DNA from: Pseudomonas sp. PDNC002
GTDB taxonomy: Bacteria > Pseudomonadota > Gammaproteobacteria > Pseudomonadales > Pseudomonadaceae
DNA length: 64,000 nt
Assembly (NCBI RefSeq): GCF_016919445.1
Contig: NZ_CP070356.1
Location: 5,707,502 to 5,771,501 of the forward strand
Reading direction: 5' to 3'
Shown here: positions 26,513-34,940 of the stretch, one piece after another
How positions within the stretch are numbered: position 1 is the stretch's first letter
Layout of the letters: the number at the start of each line of letters is the position of its first letter
The notes under the pieces: generated by a model
Database searches by the model: none
What the model was told of the DNA's origin: nothing
Seen by the model: only the letters and a program-made list of their open reading frames with translations
Made by a program: the position numbers and the translations under genes

Positions 26513-27148
26513 ATGCCGCTTTCCCAGATCGAATTCGTCCATGAGGACGCCGCCCTGCTGGTGGTGAACAAGCCCACCCTGCTGCTTTCCGTGCCCGGTC
26601 GCGCGGACGACAACAAGGACTGTCTGATCACCCGCCTGCAGGAAAACGGCTACCCGGAAGCGCGCATCGTCCATCGCCTGGACTGGGAAACCTCCGGCCT
26701 GATCGTGCTGGCCCGCGACGCCGACAGCCACCGCGAACTGTCCCGTCAGTTCCACGACCGCGAGACCGAGAAGGCCTACACCGCGCTGTGCTGGGGCGAA
26801 CCGGAACTCGACAGTGGCCGCATCGAGGCGCCGCTGCGCTACGACCCGCCGACCAAGCCGCGCCATGTGGTGGACTTCGAGCAGGGCCGGCATGCGCTGA
26901 CCTTCTGGCGCGTCATGGAACGCCATGGCAACTGGAGCCGCGTGGAGCTGACGCCCATCACCGGACGCTCGCACCAGTTGCGCGTGCACATGCTCAGCAT
27001 CGGCCATCCGCTGCTGGGCGACCGCCTGTACGCCGAGGGCGAAGCCCTGACGCTGCGCGACCGCCTGTGCCTGCATGCCAGCATGCTGGCCCTGACCCAT
27101 CCGCAGACCGGCGAGCGCCTGCGCTTCGAGTCGCCCGCGCCGTTCTGA
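26513..27148 (+). CDS. RluA-family RNA pseudouridine synthase
   Basis: 211 aa, short form of the RluA family without an S4 domain. The catalytic motif RIVHRLDWETSG near residue 56 carries the essential Asp, and RSHQLRVHM near residue 155 is the second signature. The length suits RluA itself (23S U746 and tRNA U32) or a relative; which RNA is modified cannot be decided here. It directly follows minCDE, an order shared with PAO1 from memory. Confidence 0.9.
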   Translation: MPLSQIEFVHEDAALLVVNKPTLLLSVPGRADDNKDCLITRLQENGYPEARIVHRLDWETSGLIVLARDADSHRELSRQFHDRETEKAYTALCWGEPELDSGRIEAPLRYDPPTKPRHVVDFEQGRHALTFWRVMERHGNWSRVELTPITGRSHQLRVHMLSIGHPLLGDRLYAEGEALTLRDRLCLHASMLALTHPQTGERLRFESPAPF

Positions 27149-27158
27149 TTCACTTTGT

Positions 27159-27240
27159 GTAGGAGCGGACTCCGTCCGCGATGTATGTCCGGCCGGCTCG
27201 GAGCCGCCGGGAAACGATCGCGGACAAAGTCCGCTCCTAC
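27159..27240. repeat. Solitary REPIN
   Basis: About 82 bp: GTAGGAGCGGACTCCGTCC at the left and GGACAAAGTCCGCTCCTAC at the right, with a GGCCGGCTCGGAGCCGCC-like palindromic centre. It is the same REP family as at 5403 and 21990, located between the rluA-type gene and apeB. Confidence 0.9.
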
Positions 27241-27325
27241 GCTCGCCCCACCTGTTGGCGAGCCCCTGGCCGCAGATTTGCACATTTACGTTAAACTTCC
27301 GGCCATTCGCTGTCCGGAGTTACCC

Positions 27326-28615
27326 ATGCGTGCAGAACTCAACCAGGGCCTGATCGATTTCCTCGCGGCCTCCCCCACCCCCTTCCACGCCACCCAGGCC
27401 CTCGCCCTCCGCCTCGAAGAGGCCGGCTACCAGCGCCTGGACGAGCGCGACGCCTGGCGCACCGAAGCCGGTGGCCGCTACTACGTCACCCGCAACGACT
27501 CCTCGCTGATCGCCTTCAAGCTCGGCACCGCGCCGCTGCTGGAGAACGGCCTGCGCCTGGTTGGCGCGCACACCGATAGCCCCTGCCTGCGCGTCAAGCC
27601 GAACCCCGAGCTGGTGCGCAACGGCTACTGGCAGCTGGGTGTCGAAGTCTACGGTGGTGCGCTGTTCGCGCCCTGGTTCGACCGCGACCTGTCCCTGGCC
27701 GGCCGCGTCACCTTCCGTCTGGCCGGCAAGGTCGAGAGCAAGCTGATCGACTTCAAGGCGCCGATCGCGGTGATCCCGAACCTGGCCATCCATCTCAACC
27801 GCGAAGCCAACCTGGGCTGGTCGATCAACGCGCAGACCGAACTGCCGCCGATCCTCGCCCAGGTCGCTGCCGGCGAGACCCGCGACTTCCGCGACCTGCT
27901 CGGCGAACAGCTGCAACTGGAGCACGGCATCACCGCCGACGCCATCCTCGACTACGAGCTGAGCTTCTACGATACCCAGCGCGCCGCCGTGATCGGCCTC
28001 GACCAGGCCTTCATCGCCGGTGCCCGCCTGGACAACCTGCTGTCGTGCTACGCCGGCCTGCAAGCGCTGCTGGGCAGCAATGACGAGCAGAGCGGCGTGC
28101 TGGTCTGCACCGACCATGAAGAAGTCGGCTCCTGCTCCGCCTGTGGCGCCGACGGTCCGTTCCTGGAGCAGGTGCTGCGCCGCCTGCTGCCCGAGGGCGA
28201 TGCCTTCACCCGCACCGTGCAGCGCTCGCTGCTGGTTTCCGCCGACAACGCCCATGGCGTGCACCCGAACTATGCCGACAAGCACGATGGCAACCACGGC
28301 CCGAAACTCAACGGCGGCCCGGTGATCAAGATCAACAGCAACCAGCGCTACGCCACCAACAGCGAGACCGCCGGTTTCTTCCGCCATCTCTGCCTGGAGA
28401 ATGAAGTGCCCGTGCAGAGCTTCGTGACCCGCAGCGACATGGGTTGCGGCTCCACCATCGGCCCGATCACCGCCAGCCAGATCGGCGTGCGCACCGTGGA
28501 CATCGGCCTGCCGACCTTCGCCATGCACTCCATCCGCGAGCTGGCCGGCAGCCAGGACCTGCACTACCTGGCCAAGGTACTCAGCGCCTTCTACGACAGC
28601 GCCGACCTGCCCTGA
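27326..28615 (+). CDS. apeB: M18-family aminopeptidase ApeB
   Basis: 429 aa. Co-catalytic metal motifs of family M18 are seen: [15 protein letters not shown] near residue 82, [10 protein letters not shown] near 235, [23 protein letters not shown] near 265-290 and a C-terminal MHSIRELAG. It is a broad-specificity cytoplasmic aminopeptidase preferring acidic N-termini. The start [22 protein letters not shown] is the normal family N-terminus; an upstream frame that runs through the REPIN was rejected. A terminator follows 5 bp after the stop. Confidence 0.95.
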   Translation: MRAELNQGLIDFLAASPTPFHATQALALRLEEAGYQRLDERDAWRTEAGGRYYVTRNDSSLIAFKLGTAPLLENGLRLVGAHTDSPCLRVKPNPELVRNGYWQLGVEVYGGALFAPWFDRDLSLAGRVTFRLAGKVESKLIDFKAPIAVIPNLAIHLNREANLGWSINAQTELPPILAQVAAGETRDFRDLLGEQLQLEHGITADAILDYELSFYDTQRAAVIGLDQAFIAGARLDNLLSCYAGLQALLGSNDEQSGVLVCTDHEEVGSCSACGADGPFLEQVLRRLLPEGDAFTRTVQRSLLVSADNAHGVHPNYADKHDGNHGPKLNGGPVIKINSNQRYATNSETAGFFRHLCLENEVPVQSFVTRSDMGCGSTIGPITASQIGVRTVDIGLPTFAMHSIRELAGSQDLHYLAKVLSAFYDSADLP

Positions 28616-28620
28616 CCCGA

Positions 28621-28650
28621 ACGCCCGGCCCAAGCCGGGCGTTTTTTCTT
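28621..28650 (+). terminator. Intrinsic terminator after apeB
   Basis: ACGCCCGGC, loop CCAA, GCCGGGCGT, then TTTTTCTT, 5 bp after the stop. Confidence 0.92.
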
Positions 28651-28676
28651 GCAGAGAGTCATTGCGGAGATCGAAC

Positions 28677-29078
28677 ATGCCCTTCAGCGGAAGCTGCCTG
28701 TGCGGCGACATTGCCTATGAGATCGACGGGCTGGACATGCCCATCGGCCACTGCCACTGCCGGACCTGCCAGAAAGCGCACTCAGCCGCCTTCGCCAGCA
28801 CCGCCGGGGTGATGCGCGAACACTTCCGCTGGACTCGCGGCGCGGACAAGGTCGCCGCGTATGAATCCTCACCGGGCAAACTGCGCAAGTTCTGTCCGCG
28901 CTGCGGCACGCAACTGATCGCCGAGCGCGACGGCCAGCCGCACGTCATCGTGCGCGTGGCCAGCCTGGATGACGATCCGGGCACACGGCCGGCGCGGCAT
29001 ATCTGGGTGTCCCATGATCGCCCCTGGCTGGCGCAGGATGGGATTCCAGCTTATCCGGAGTGGAATCCGGATCGCTGA
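28677..29078 (+). CDS. GFA-family (CENP-V/GFA) zinc-binding protein
   Basis: 133 aa. It has the GFA pattern SCLCGDIAYEI, CHCRTCQKAHSAAF and FCPRCGTQL, providing seven cysteines for two zinc sites. The family is named for glutathione-dependent formaldehyde-activating enzyme, but most bacterial members have no proven activity. A GCGGAGA site precedes the ATG at 28677. It is separated from apeB by a terminator and probably independent. Confidence 0.9.
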   Translation: MPFSGSCLCGDIAYEIDGLDMPIGHCHCRTCQKAHSAAFASTAGVMREHFRWTRGADKVAAYESSPGKLRKFCPRCGTQLIAERDGQPHVIVRVASLDDDPGTRPARHIWVSHDRPWLAQDGIPAYPEWNPDR

Positions 29079-29096
29079 AGCAGTTCCTGGTCCTTC

Positions 29097-29342
29097 TAGG
29101 AGCTTGCTCGCAAATCGCCCAGCCTCAGAATGGCGTGGAGCACCCTCTCCCCCGCCCTCTCCCTGAAGGGAGAGGGAGTCGTTCGGTGCAGGTTGATAGA
29201 TCGGTGTTGGCCGGCGAGTTCATGACTCTGCCTGCACTGAGGACAGTCCCCTCTCCCTTCGGTGCGGGGCGCGCAGCCAGGGTTAGGGAGAGAGCAGCCC
29301 CTGCGGCGGGGCCCAGTTGTTCGCGAGCAAGCTCACTCCTAC
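29097..29342. repeat. Composite repeat: CCCTC element nested within a GAGCAAGCTC-type REPIN
   Basis: Outer arms are TAGGAGCTTGCTCGCAAA at 29097-29114 and its inverted partner TTCGCGAGCAAGCTC...CTAC ending near 29342. Inside, from 29142 to 29294, sits a subtype-2 CCCTC element with ends ACCCTCTCCCCCGCCC and GGGTTAGGGAGAGAG. The arrangement suggests the CCCTC element inserted into a pre-existing REPIN. It fills the whole gap between the convergent GFA and GntR genes. Confidence 0.8.
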
Positions 29343-29364
29343 AGGTTGGGCGCCGCCCGAAAGA

Positions 29365-30081
29365 TCAATCCGGCACTTCCACGCTCACGTGGATGGCATC
29401 GTGCCGCCAGAACTCCAGATCGCAATCGATGATGCGCCCGTGCTGATCACCATTGATGCGGGTGATGCGCAGCGCCGGGCTGCCCTCGGCGACGCGCAGT
29501 ACGCTGGCGGCCTCACCGTGCAGCGCGGTGGGCACCATGTCGAAGCGTACGCGGCCGTAGCGGATGTCGTAGCGACTGGCGTACAGCTCGGTGAGTGAGC
29601 AGGTCAGGTCGCTGTCGAGGATGCCGGGGAAGTACGCCGGGTTGAGGTAGTGCTCGACGTAGAGCACCAGCCGGCCATCCACCCGCCGTACCCGGCGGAT
29701 CTGGTACACGCTGGACAGCGCCGGCAGCTCCAGCAGTTCGCAGATCGCCGCGCTGGCGGGCATCTGCCGCGCCGACAGGACCTCGGTCGCCGGCACACGG
29801 CCCTGGCCTTCCACCATCGCGTGATAGTGGCTGCGTACCAGCGGGTTGTAGAGCAGGCGCGGTGGCGAGACGAACCAGCCGCGACGCTCCTCGCGGTAGA
29901 TCAGGCCCTGGGCCTCCAGTTGCCCCAGCGCTTCACGCAGGGTGATCCGCGTGGTGTCGAACAGCTCGCTCAGCTTGCGCTCGGCAGGCAGCTTGCCGCC
30001 CGGGCTCAGCAGACCGCTGTCGATCTGTTCGATGAGTGCGCGGCAGATTGCCGTGACCGTGGGTAGCGCCGTATCGCGCAT
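29365..30081 (-). CDS. GntR/HutC-family transcriptional regulator with UTRA domain
   Basis: 238 aa. An N-terminal winged helix (about 8-75; LPAERKLSELFDTTRITLREALGQLEAQGLIY) is followed by a UTRA ligand domain (about 95-235), the PhnF/HutC arrangement. Such regulators sense small metabolites and often repress adjacent transport genes. It is divergent from the ABC/phosphohydrolase operon. The 331-bp gap holds a palindrome 15 bp upstream of its own start, a second one in the operon leader, and two PhoB-like boxes. It therefore probably represses both itself and the operon. Confidence 0.9.
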   Translation of the reverse strand: MRDTALPTVTAICRALIEQIDSGLLSPGGKLPAERKLSELFDTTRITLREALGQLEAQGLIYREERRGWFVSPPRLLYNPLVRSHYHAMVEGQGRVPATEVLSARQMPASAAICELLELPALSSVYQIRRVRRVDGRLVLYVEHYLNPAYFPGILDSDLTCSLTELYASRYDIRYGRVRFDMVPTALHGEAASVLRVAEGSPALRITRINGDQHGRIIDCDLEFWRHDAIHVSVEVPD

Positions 30082-30095
30082 TCCATTCCCTCTTT

Positions 30096-30107
30096 TGGAC
30101 TAGTCCA
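30096..30107. promoter_or_regulatory. Candidate GntR operator 1 (TGGACTAGTCCA)
   Basis: Perfect 12-bp palindrome 15 bp upstream of the regulator's own ATG, in its 5' leader. The sequence is close to the HutC/DasR-type consensus TGGTCTAGACCA, suggesting autoregulation. Confidence 0.6.
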
Positions 30108-30149
30108 GCCCCAGAACAGGGCATTTCTTCCCCCTCTCGGGGTGTCGTC

Positions 30150-30183
30150 ATCCTAGGAAAGCCCGATGACCGTCCCGTGACAG
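30150..30183 (-). promoter_or_regulatory. PhoB-box-like promoter facing the GntR gene
   Basis: On the minus strand CTGTCAC-GGGA-CGGTCAT (30166-30183): two 7-bp direct repeats with a 4-bp spacer, each 6 of 7 to CTGTCAT. Exactly 10 bp further downstream is TAGGAT (30150-30155) as the -10. This spacing is that of PhoB-activated promoters. Confidence 0.6.
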
Positions 30184-30221
30184 CTTCTTTGCAAGCAGCG
30201 CCCATGCCAGATAACGACACC

Positions 30222-30264
30222 AGCGTAGACCAGGCGGATCAAGGCGTTGGCCATGGTCTACGCT
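30222..30264. promoter_or_regulatory. Inverted repeat of TAGACCA half-sites
   Basis: AGCGTAGACCA at 30222-30232 and its exact inverse TGGTCTACGCT at 30254-30264, 21 bp apart. The halves contain the TAGACCA half of the candidate GntR operator, so the region may be an auxiliary site allowing looping between the two promoters. Confidence 0.45.
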
Positions 30265-30314
30265 TTTCCCGGACGACGCGCTGGACGCTCACGGCCGGGC
30301 CGGCGCGCCAGGGG

Positions 30315-30348
30315 CTTACATCAAACTGTCATCCGTCCCGCATAGATT
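30315..30348 (+). promoter_or_regulatory. PhoB-box-like promoter of the ABC operon
   Basis: CTTACAT-CAAA-CTGTCAT (30315-30332): second repeat perfect, first 5 of 7. Ten bp downstream lies TAGATT (30343-30348), a plausible -10. PhoB normally substitutes for the -35 at this spacing. Confidence 0.65.
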
Positions 30349-30362
30349 GGCCTGCGTCTTGC

Positions 30363-30374
30363 TGATCTAGACCA
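30363..30374. promoter_or_regulatory. Candidate GntR operator 2 (TGATCTAGACCA)
   Basis: One base from the perfect palindrome TGGTCTAGACCA, located just after the inferred transcription start of the ABC operon, where a bound repressor would block elongation. The same CTAG-centred form occurs at 30096. Confidence 0.6.
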
Positions 30375-30412
30375 CGCTTGAAAACACCGAACTTCATCCG
30401 AAGGAGCACCGA

Positions 30413-31471
30413 ATGAAACGCTTGCTTGCTTCACTGCTGGGATCGGCCATTGCCATTGGCAGCGGCCTCGCCATGGCGGCCGACGCCGATCTGCAATCGC
30501 TGGAAGCCGCCGCCCGCAAGGAAGGCCAGGTCAACAGCGTGGGCATGCCCGACAGCTGGGCGAACTGGAAGGACACCTGGAAGGACCTGGAAAGCAAGTA
30601 CGGCTTGAAGCACATGGACACCGACATGAGTTCGGCCCAGGAACTGGCCAAATTCAAGGCCGAGAAGGAAAACGCCAGCGCCGACATCGGCGATGTGGGC
30701 GCCGCCTTCGGTCCCATCGCCGTCCAGCAGGACGTCAGCCAGCCTTACAAGCCCAGCACCTGGGACCAGGTGCCGGAATGGGCCAAGGACAAGGACGGCC
30801 ACTGGGCGCTCGCCTACACCGGCACCATCGCCTTCATCGTCAACAAGCAACTGGTGAAGGACGTCCCGCACAGCTGGGCCGACCTGCTCAAGGGCAAGTA
30901 CAAGGTCACCATCGGTGACGTCAGCACCGCCGCCCAGGCCGTCAACGGCGTACTGGCTGCCTCCATCGCCAACGGCGGCGACGAGAAGAACATCAAGCCG
31001 GGCCTGGAGTTCTTCGCGCAGATCGCCAAGCAGGGCCGCCTGTCGCTGACCAACCCGGTGATCAACACCCTGGAAAAGGGTGAAGTGGAAGTCGGCATCG
31101 TCTGGGACTTCAACGGCCTGAGTTACCGCGATCAGATCGATCCGACGCGCTTCGAGGTGCTGATCCCCTCCGACGGCTCGGTGATCTCCGGCTACACCAC
31201 CATCATCAACAAATACGCGAAGAACCCGAACGCCGCCAAGCTGGCCCGCGAGTACATCTTCAGCGATGCCGGGCAGATCAACCTGGCCAAGGGCAACGCC
31301 CGTCCAATCCGCGCCGAGCACCTGACCCTGCCGGCCGAGGTGAAGGCCAAGCTGCTGCCCAACGAGCAGTACGCCAAGGCCCAGCCGATCAAGGATCCCA
31401 AGGCCTGGGAAGAAACCTCCAAGCGCCTGCCGCGCCAGTGGCAGGAAAACGTGATCATCAACATGCAGTGA
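30413..31471 (+). CDS. ABC transporter substrate-binding protein (phosphonate/iron type 1 fold)
   Basis: 352 aa with a clear signal peptide (MKRLLASLLGSAIAIGSGLAMA). The mature protein resembles the type of binding protein used by Fe3+ and 2-aminoethylphosphonate-like importers (VNSVGMPDSWANWKDTW, IGDVGAAFGPIAVQQ, VEVGIVWDFNGLSYRDQ). It is the first gene of a six-gene operon with an AP-superfamily hydrolase, two permeases, an ATPase and a HAD phosphatase. The PhoB-like box and GntR regulator upstream favour a phosphorus compound over iron. The AAGGAG ribosome site is strong. The specific ligand is unknown. Confidence 0.85.
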   Translation: MKRLLASLLGSAIAIGSGLAMAADADLQSLEAAARKEGQVNSVGMPDSWANWKDTWKDLESKYGLKHMDTDMSSAQELAKFKAEKENASADIGDVGAAFGPIAVQQDVSQPYKPSTWDQVPEWAKDKDGHWALAYTGTIAFIVNKQLVKDVPHSWADLLKGKYKVTIGDVSTAAQAVNGVLAASIANGGDEKNIKPGLEFFAQIAKQGRLSLTNPVINTLEKGEVEVGIVWDFNGLSYRDQIDPTRFEVLIPSDGSVISGYTTIINKYAKNPNAAKLAREYIFSDAGQINLAKGNARPIRAEHLTLPAEVKAKLLPNEQYAKAQPIKDPKAWEETSKRLPRQWQENVIINMQ

Positions 31472-31527
31472 CGCCCAGCCGCCCCGGTTCGCGCCGGGGC
31501 GGCCGCGCTTCAACGAAGGCCCCGCCC

Positions 31528-32337
31528 ATGCGCCACGACGTCATCCTGGTCGTCCTCGACGGCCTCAACTACAGCGTCGCCCACGACTGCATGGGCCACC
31601 TGCAAGCCCTGTGCAACGCCGGCCGCGGCCAGCTCTACCGGCTCGAATGCGAGTTGCCGTCGCTGTCCCGCCCGCTCTACGAATGCATCCTCACCGGCGT
31701 GCGCCCCATCGACAGCGGCATCCTGCACAACGACGTGTCGCGCCTGTCGAACCAGCGCAGCCTATTCCACTACGCTCGCGACGCCGGCCTGACCACTGCC
31801 GCGGCGGCCTATCACTGGGTCAGCGAGCTGTACAACCGCACGCCCTTCGACCCGGCGCGCGATCGTCATACCGACGACGAATCCCTGCCGATCCAGCACG
31901 GCCACTTCTACTGGACCGACCACTATCCCGACTCGCACCTGTTTACCGACGCCGAGTCGCTGCGCCGCCGGCATGGGCCCAACTGCCTGCTGGTGCACCC
32001 GATGAACATCGACGACGCCGGCCACAAACACGGCCTGGGCACGCCGCAGTACCGCAACAGCGCGCGGCACGCTGACATCATCCTTTCCGAATACCTGCAC
32101 CAGTGGCTCGCCGCCGGCTACCAGGTGATGGTCACCGCCGACCACGGCATGAACGACGACCGCAGCCACGGCGGCATCCTCCCCGAGGAGCGCGAAGTGC
32201 CGCTGTTCGTCTTCGGCGACGCATTCAGCCTCGATGACCAGGCCCGCCCGCGCCAGATCGAACTCTGCGGCACGCTGTGCGAAATCCTCGGCGCCGCCCA
32301 CGACAAACCGGTCTGCCGGGAGCTGCTCAAGGCATGA
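31528..32337 (+). CDS. Alkaline-phosphatase-superfamily hydrolase (NPP/phosphonoacetate-hydrolase-like)
   Basis: 269 aa, no signal peptide, so cytoplasmic. Metal and active-site motifs of the AP/NPP superfamily appear in order: VVLDGL (Asp ligand), the nucleophile region PSLSRPLYECILTG (Ser where most NPPs have Thr), NIDDAGHKHG (Asp and His ligands), TADHGMND (Asp-His) and SHGG. It is shorter than phosphonoacetate hydrolase (about 410 aa), lacking insert domains. It would cleave a phosphodiester, monoester or C-P bond in the imported compound. It overlaps the next permease gene by 4 bp. Confidence 0.8.
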   Translation: MRHDVILVVLDGLNYSVAHDCMGHLQALCNAGRGQLYRLECELPSLSRPLYECILTGVRPIDSGILHNDVSRLSNQRSLFHYARDAGLTTAAAAYHWVSELYNRTPFDPARDRHTDDESLPIQHGHFYWTDHYPDSHLFTDAESLRRRHGPNCLLVHPMNIDDAGHKHGLGTPQYRNSARHADIILSEYLHQWLAAGYQVMVTADHGMNDDRSHGGILPEEREVPLFVFGDAFSLDDQARPRQIELCGTLCEILGAAHDKPVCRELLKA

Positions 32338-33176
32338 GATCGAACACCGGAAAGCTCTTCGCCCTGCTCTGCCTGCTGCCCTTCGCGCTGTTCTTCTTCG
32401 CCTTCCAGCTCGCGCCGCTGCTGTGGGTGATGATCAACAGCGTGCGCACGGGCGACGGCTGGGGCCTGGCCAACTTCAGCGAGATCTTCGGCTCGCCGTT
32501 CTACCTGCAGGCGATCCGCTACAGCCTGGAAATCTCGGTATGGTCGAGCCTGATCGGCCTGTTCATCGCCGTGCTCGGCAGCTACTCGCTGCGCCAGGTG
32601 GACAGCAAGCTGCGCGACTTTGTGATGGCCTTCGCCAACATGACCAGCAACTTCGCCGGGGTGCCGCTGGCCTTCGCCTTCATCATCATCCTGGGCTTCA
32701 ACGGTGCCATCACGCTGCTGCTGAAGCAGGCGGGAATCATCGAAGACTTCAACCTCTATTCGAAGACCGGCCTGATCATCCTCTACACCTACTTCCAGAT
32801 TCCCCTGGGCGTGATGCTGCTCTATCCGGCCTTCGACGCCCTGCGCGAGGACTGGCGCGAATCCGCCGCCCTGCTGGGCGCCAGCCACTGGGCGTTCTGG
32901 CGGCACATCGGCATCCCGGTGCTGACCCCCGCGCTGCTGGGCACCTTCGTGATCCTGCTGGCCAACGCCCTGGGCGCCTACGCCACGGTGTACTCACTGA
33001 CCACCGGCAACTTCAACGTGGTGCCGATCCGCATTGCAGGCTTGGTCTCGGGCGACGTGTTCCTCGACCCGAACATGGCCAGCGCCCTGGCGATGGTGCT
33101 GGTCGGCCTGATGACCATCATTACCCTGGCCCACCAGTGGCTGCTGCGCCGGAGCTACCATGTCCAGAAACGCTAG
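32334..33176 (+). CDS. ABC transporter permease, subunit 1
   Basis: 280 aa with six predicted membrane helices and the permease EAA-type loop DALREDWRESAALLGASHWAFWRHIGIPVLTPAL near residues 165-200. The start MRSNTGKLFALL overlaps the upstream stop (ATGA). It is one of two different integral membrane subunits of the importer, and the family resembles putative 2-aminoethylphosphonate or spermidine/iron permeases. Confidence 0.9.
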   Translation: MRSNTGKLFALLCLLPFALFFFAFQLAPLLWVMINSVRTGDGWGLANFSEIFGSPFYLQAIRYSLEISVWSSLIGLFIAVLGSYSLRQVDSKLRDFVMAFANMTSNFAGVPLAFAFIIILGFNGAITLLLKQAGIIEDFNLYSKTGLIILYTYFQIPLGVMLLYPAFDALREDWRESAALLGASHWAFWRHIGIPVLTPALLGTFVILLANALGAYATVYSLTTGNFNVVPIRIAGLVSGDVFLDPNMASALAMVLVGLMTIITLAHQWLLRRSYHVQKR

Positions 33177-33948
33177 TTCGCTGTACCACCGCGTGGTGGT
33201 CTGCGCGCTGTTCCTGATCCTGCTGGTGCCGCTGGCCGCCACCCTGCTCTATTCGCTGGCGACCTCGTGGAGCGCCAGCGTGCTGCCCGATGGTCTGACC
33301 CTGAAGTGGTTCCTGTCCTTGTGGAGCGACCCGCGCTTCCTCGTCGCCTTCGGCCAGTCGCTGCTGGTGTGCTTTGGCGCACTGGTGCTGAGCGTGGTGC
33401 TGGTGCTGCCGCTGATGTTCGTCATCCACTACTACTTCCCGCGCCTGGATGCGCTGATGAACGTGCTGATCCTGCTGCCCTTCGCGGTGCCGCCGGTGGT
33501 GTCGTCGGTCGGCCTGCTGCAGCTCTACGCCTCGGGCCCGGTGCCCATCGTGGGCACGCCCTGGATCCTGATCGGCTGCTACTTCACCATCGCTCTGCCC
33601 TTCATGTACCGGGCGATCAGCAACAACCTGCAGGCGATCAACCTGCACGACCTGATGGACGCCGCCCACCTGCTCGGCGCCAGCACCTGGCAGGCCGCCC
33701 TGCTGGTGGTGCTGCCGAACCTGCGCAAGGGCCTGATGGTGGCGCTGTTCCTGTCCTTCAGCTTCCTTATCGGCGAGTTCGTCTTCGCCAACCTGCTGGT
33801 GGGCACCCGCTACGAAACCCTGCAGGTGTTCCTCAACAACATGCGCAACAGCAGCGGCCACTACACCAGCGCGGTAGTGGTTTCGTACTTCCTCTTCGTC
33901 CTGCTGCTCACCTGGGCGGCGAACCGTTTAAGCAAGGACAAGGCATGA
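33160..33948 (+). CDS. ABC transporter permease, subunit 2
   Basis: 262 aa with six predicted helices and an EAA loop DLMDAAHLLGASTWQAALLVVLPNLRKGL near residue 165. It overlaps subunit 1 by 17 bp and the ATPase gene by 4 bp. It completes the membrane heterodimer of the importer. Confidence 0.9.
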   Translation: MSRNASSLYHRVVVCALFLILLVPLAATLLYSLATSWSASVLPDGLTLKWFLSLWSDPRFLVAFGQSLLVCFGALVLSVVLVLPLMFVIHYYFPRLDALMNVLILLPFAVPPVVSSVGLLQLYASGPVPIVGTPWILIGCYFTIALPFMYRAISNNLQAINLHDLMDAAHLLGASTWQAALLVVLPNLRKGLMVALFLSFSFLIGEFVFANLLVGTRYETLQVFLNNMRNSSGHYTSAVVVSYFLFVLLLTWAANRLSKDKA

Positions 33949-34940
33949 GCTTCCTCAGCGTCGAGACACTGAACAAGAGCTACGGCACCACTACGGTATT
34001 CCAGGACATCGACTTCGCCGCCGAGAGCGGCGAGTTCGTCACCCTGCTTGGCCCCAGCGGCTGCGGCAAGTCCACCCTGCTGCGCTGCATCGCCGGCCTC
34101 ACTGCGGTGGACAGCGGACGCATCCTGCTGGACGGCGAGGACATCGTGCCCAAGAGCCCGCAGAAGCGTGGCATCGCCATGGTGTTCCAGAGCTACGCGC
34201 TGTTCCCCAACATGACCGTGCAGCAGAACGTCGCCTTCGGGCTGCGCATGCACAAGGTGCCGGCGGCGGAATCCACCCAGCGCGTGGCCGAGGTGCTGGA
34301 AATGGTCGAACTGGGGCCGCTTGCCGCGCGCTATCCGCACCAGCTCTCCGGCGGCCAGTGCCAGCGTGTCGCCCTGGCCCGTTCGCTGGTCACCCGCCCG
34401 CGCCTGCTGCTGCTCGACGAGCCGCTGTCGGCGCTGGACGCGCGCATCCGCAAGCACCTACGCGAGCAGATCCGCCGCATCCAGCAGGAACTGAAACTGA
34501 CCACGGTCTTCGTCACCCACGACCAGGAGGAGGCGCTGACGCTGTCGGACCGTATCGTGCTGATGAACGCCGGGCGCATCGTCCAGAGCGGCGACGCGGA
34601 AACCCTCTACACCGCGCCGGAAAACGCCTTCGCCGCCGGCTTCATCGGCAACTACAACCTGCTCGACGCGGCGCAGGCGACTCGGCTGCTGGACCGCCCT
34701 TTCCGCCAACAGGTGGCGATCCGCCCCGAATCCCTGCGCCTGAGCCCTGAAGCAAGCGAGGGCATTCCGGTTCGGGTACTCTCCCACAGCCTGCTGGGCA
34801 ACGTGATCCGCTACCGGGTGGACGCCAATGGCGTCGGGCTGACCGTGGACGTCCTCAACCGCAGCGCCGAGCGCTTGTACCCGGCCGGCACCCCGCTCGG
34901 CCTGCATGTAGACATTGAAAGCATTCGGGAGGTGGCCTGA
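33945..34940 (+). CDS. ABC transporter ATP-binding protein
   Basis: 331 aa. Walker A GPSGCGKST near residue 38, Q-loop VFQSYALFPNM, signature LSGGQCQRVALARSL (Cys replacing the usual third Gln), Walker B LLLLDEPLSALD and H-loop VTHDQEEA are intact. A C-terminal TOBE-like regulatory domain (about 245-331) is present, as in the phosphonate/iron/spermidine subfamily. The start MSFLSVETLNKSYG overlaps the permease stop; a much longer frame upstream is a shadow of the permease. Confidence 0.95.
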   Translation: MSFLSVETLNKSYGTTTVFQDIDFAAESGEFVTLLGPSGCGKSTLLRCIAGLTAVDSGRILLDGEDIVPKSPQKRGIAMVFQSYALFPNMTVQQNVAFGLRMHKVPAAESTQRVAEVLEMVELGPLAARYPHQLSGGQCQRVALARSLVTRPRLLLLDEPLSALDARIRKHLREQIRRIQQELKLTTVFVTHDQEEALTLSDRIVLMNAGRIVQSGDAETLYTAPENAFAAGFIGNYNLLDAAQATRLLDRPFRQQVAIRPESLRLSPEASEGIPVRVLSHSLLGNVIRYRVDANGVGLTVDVLNRSAERLYPAGTPLGLHVDIESIREVA

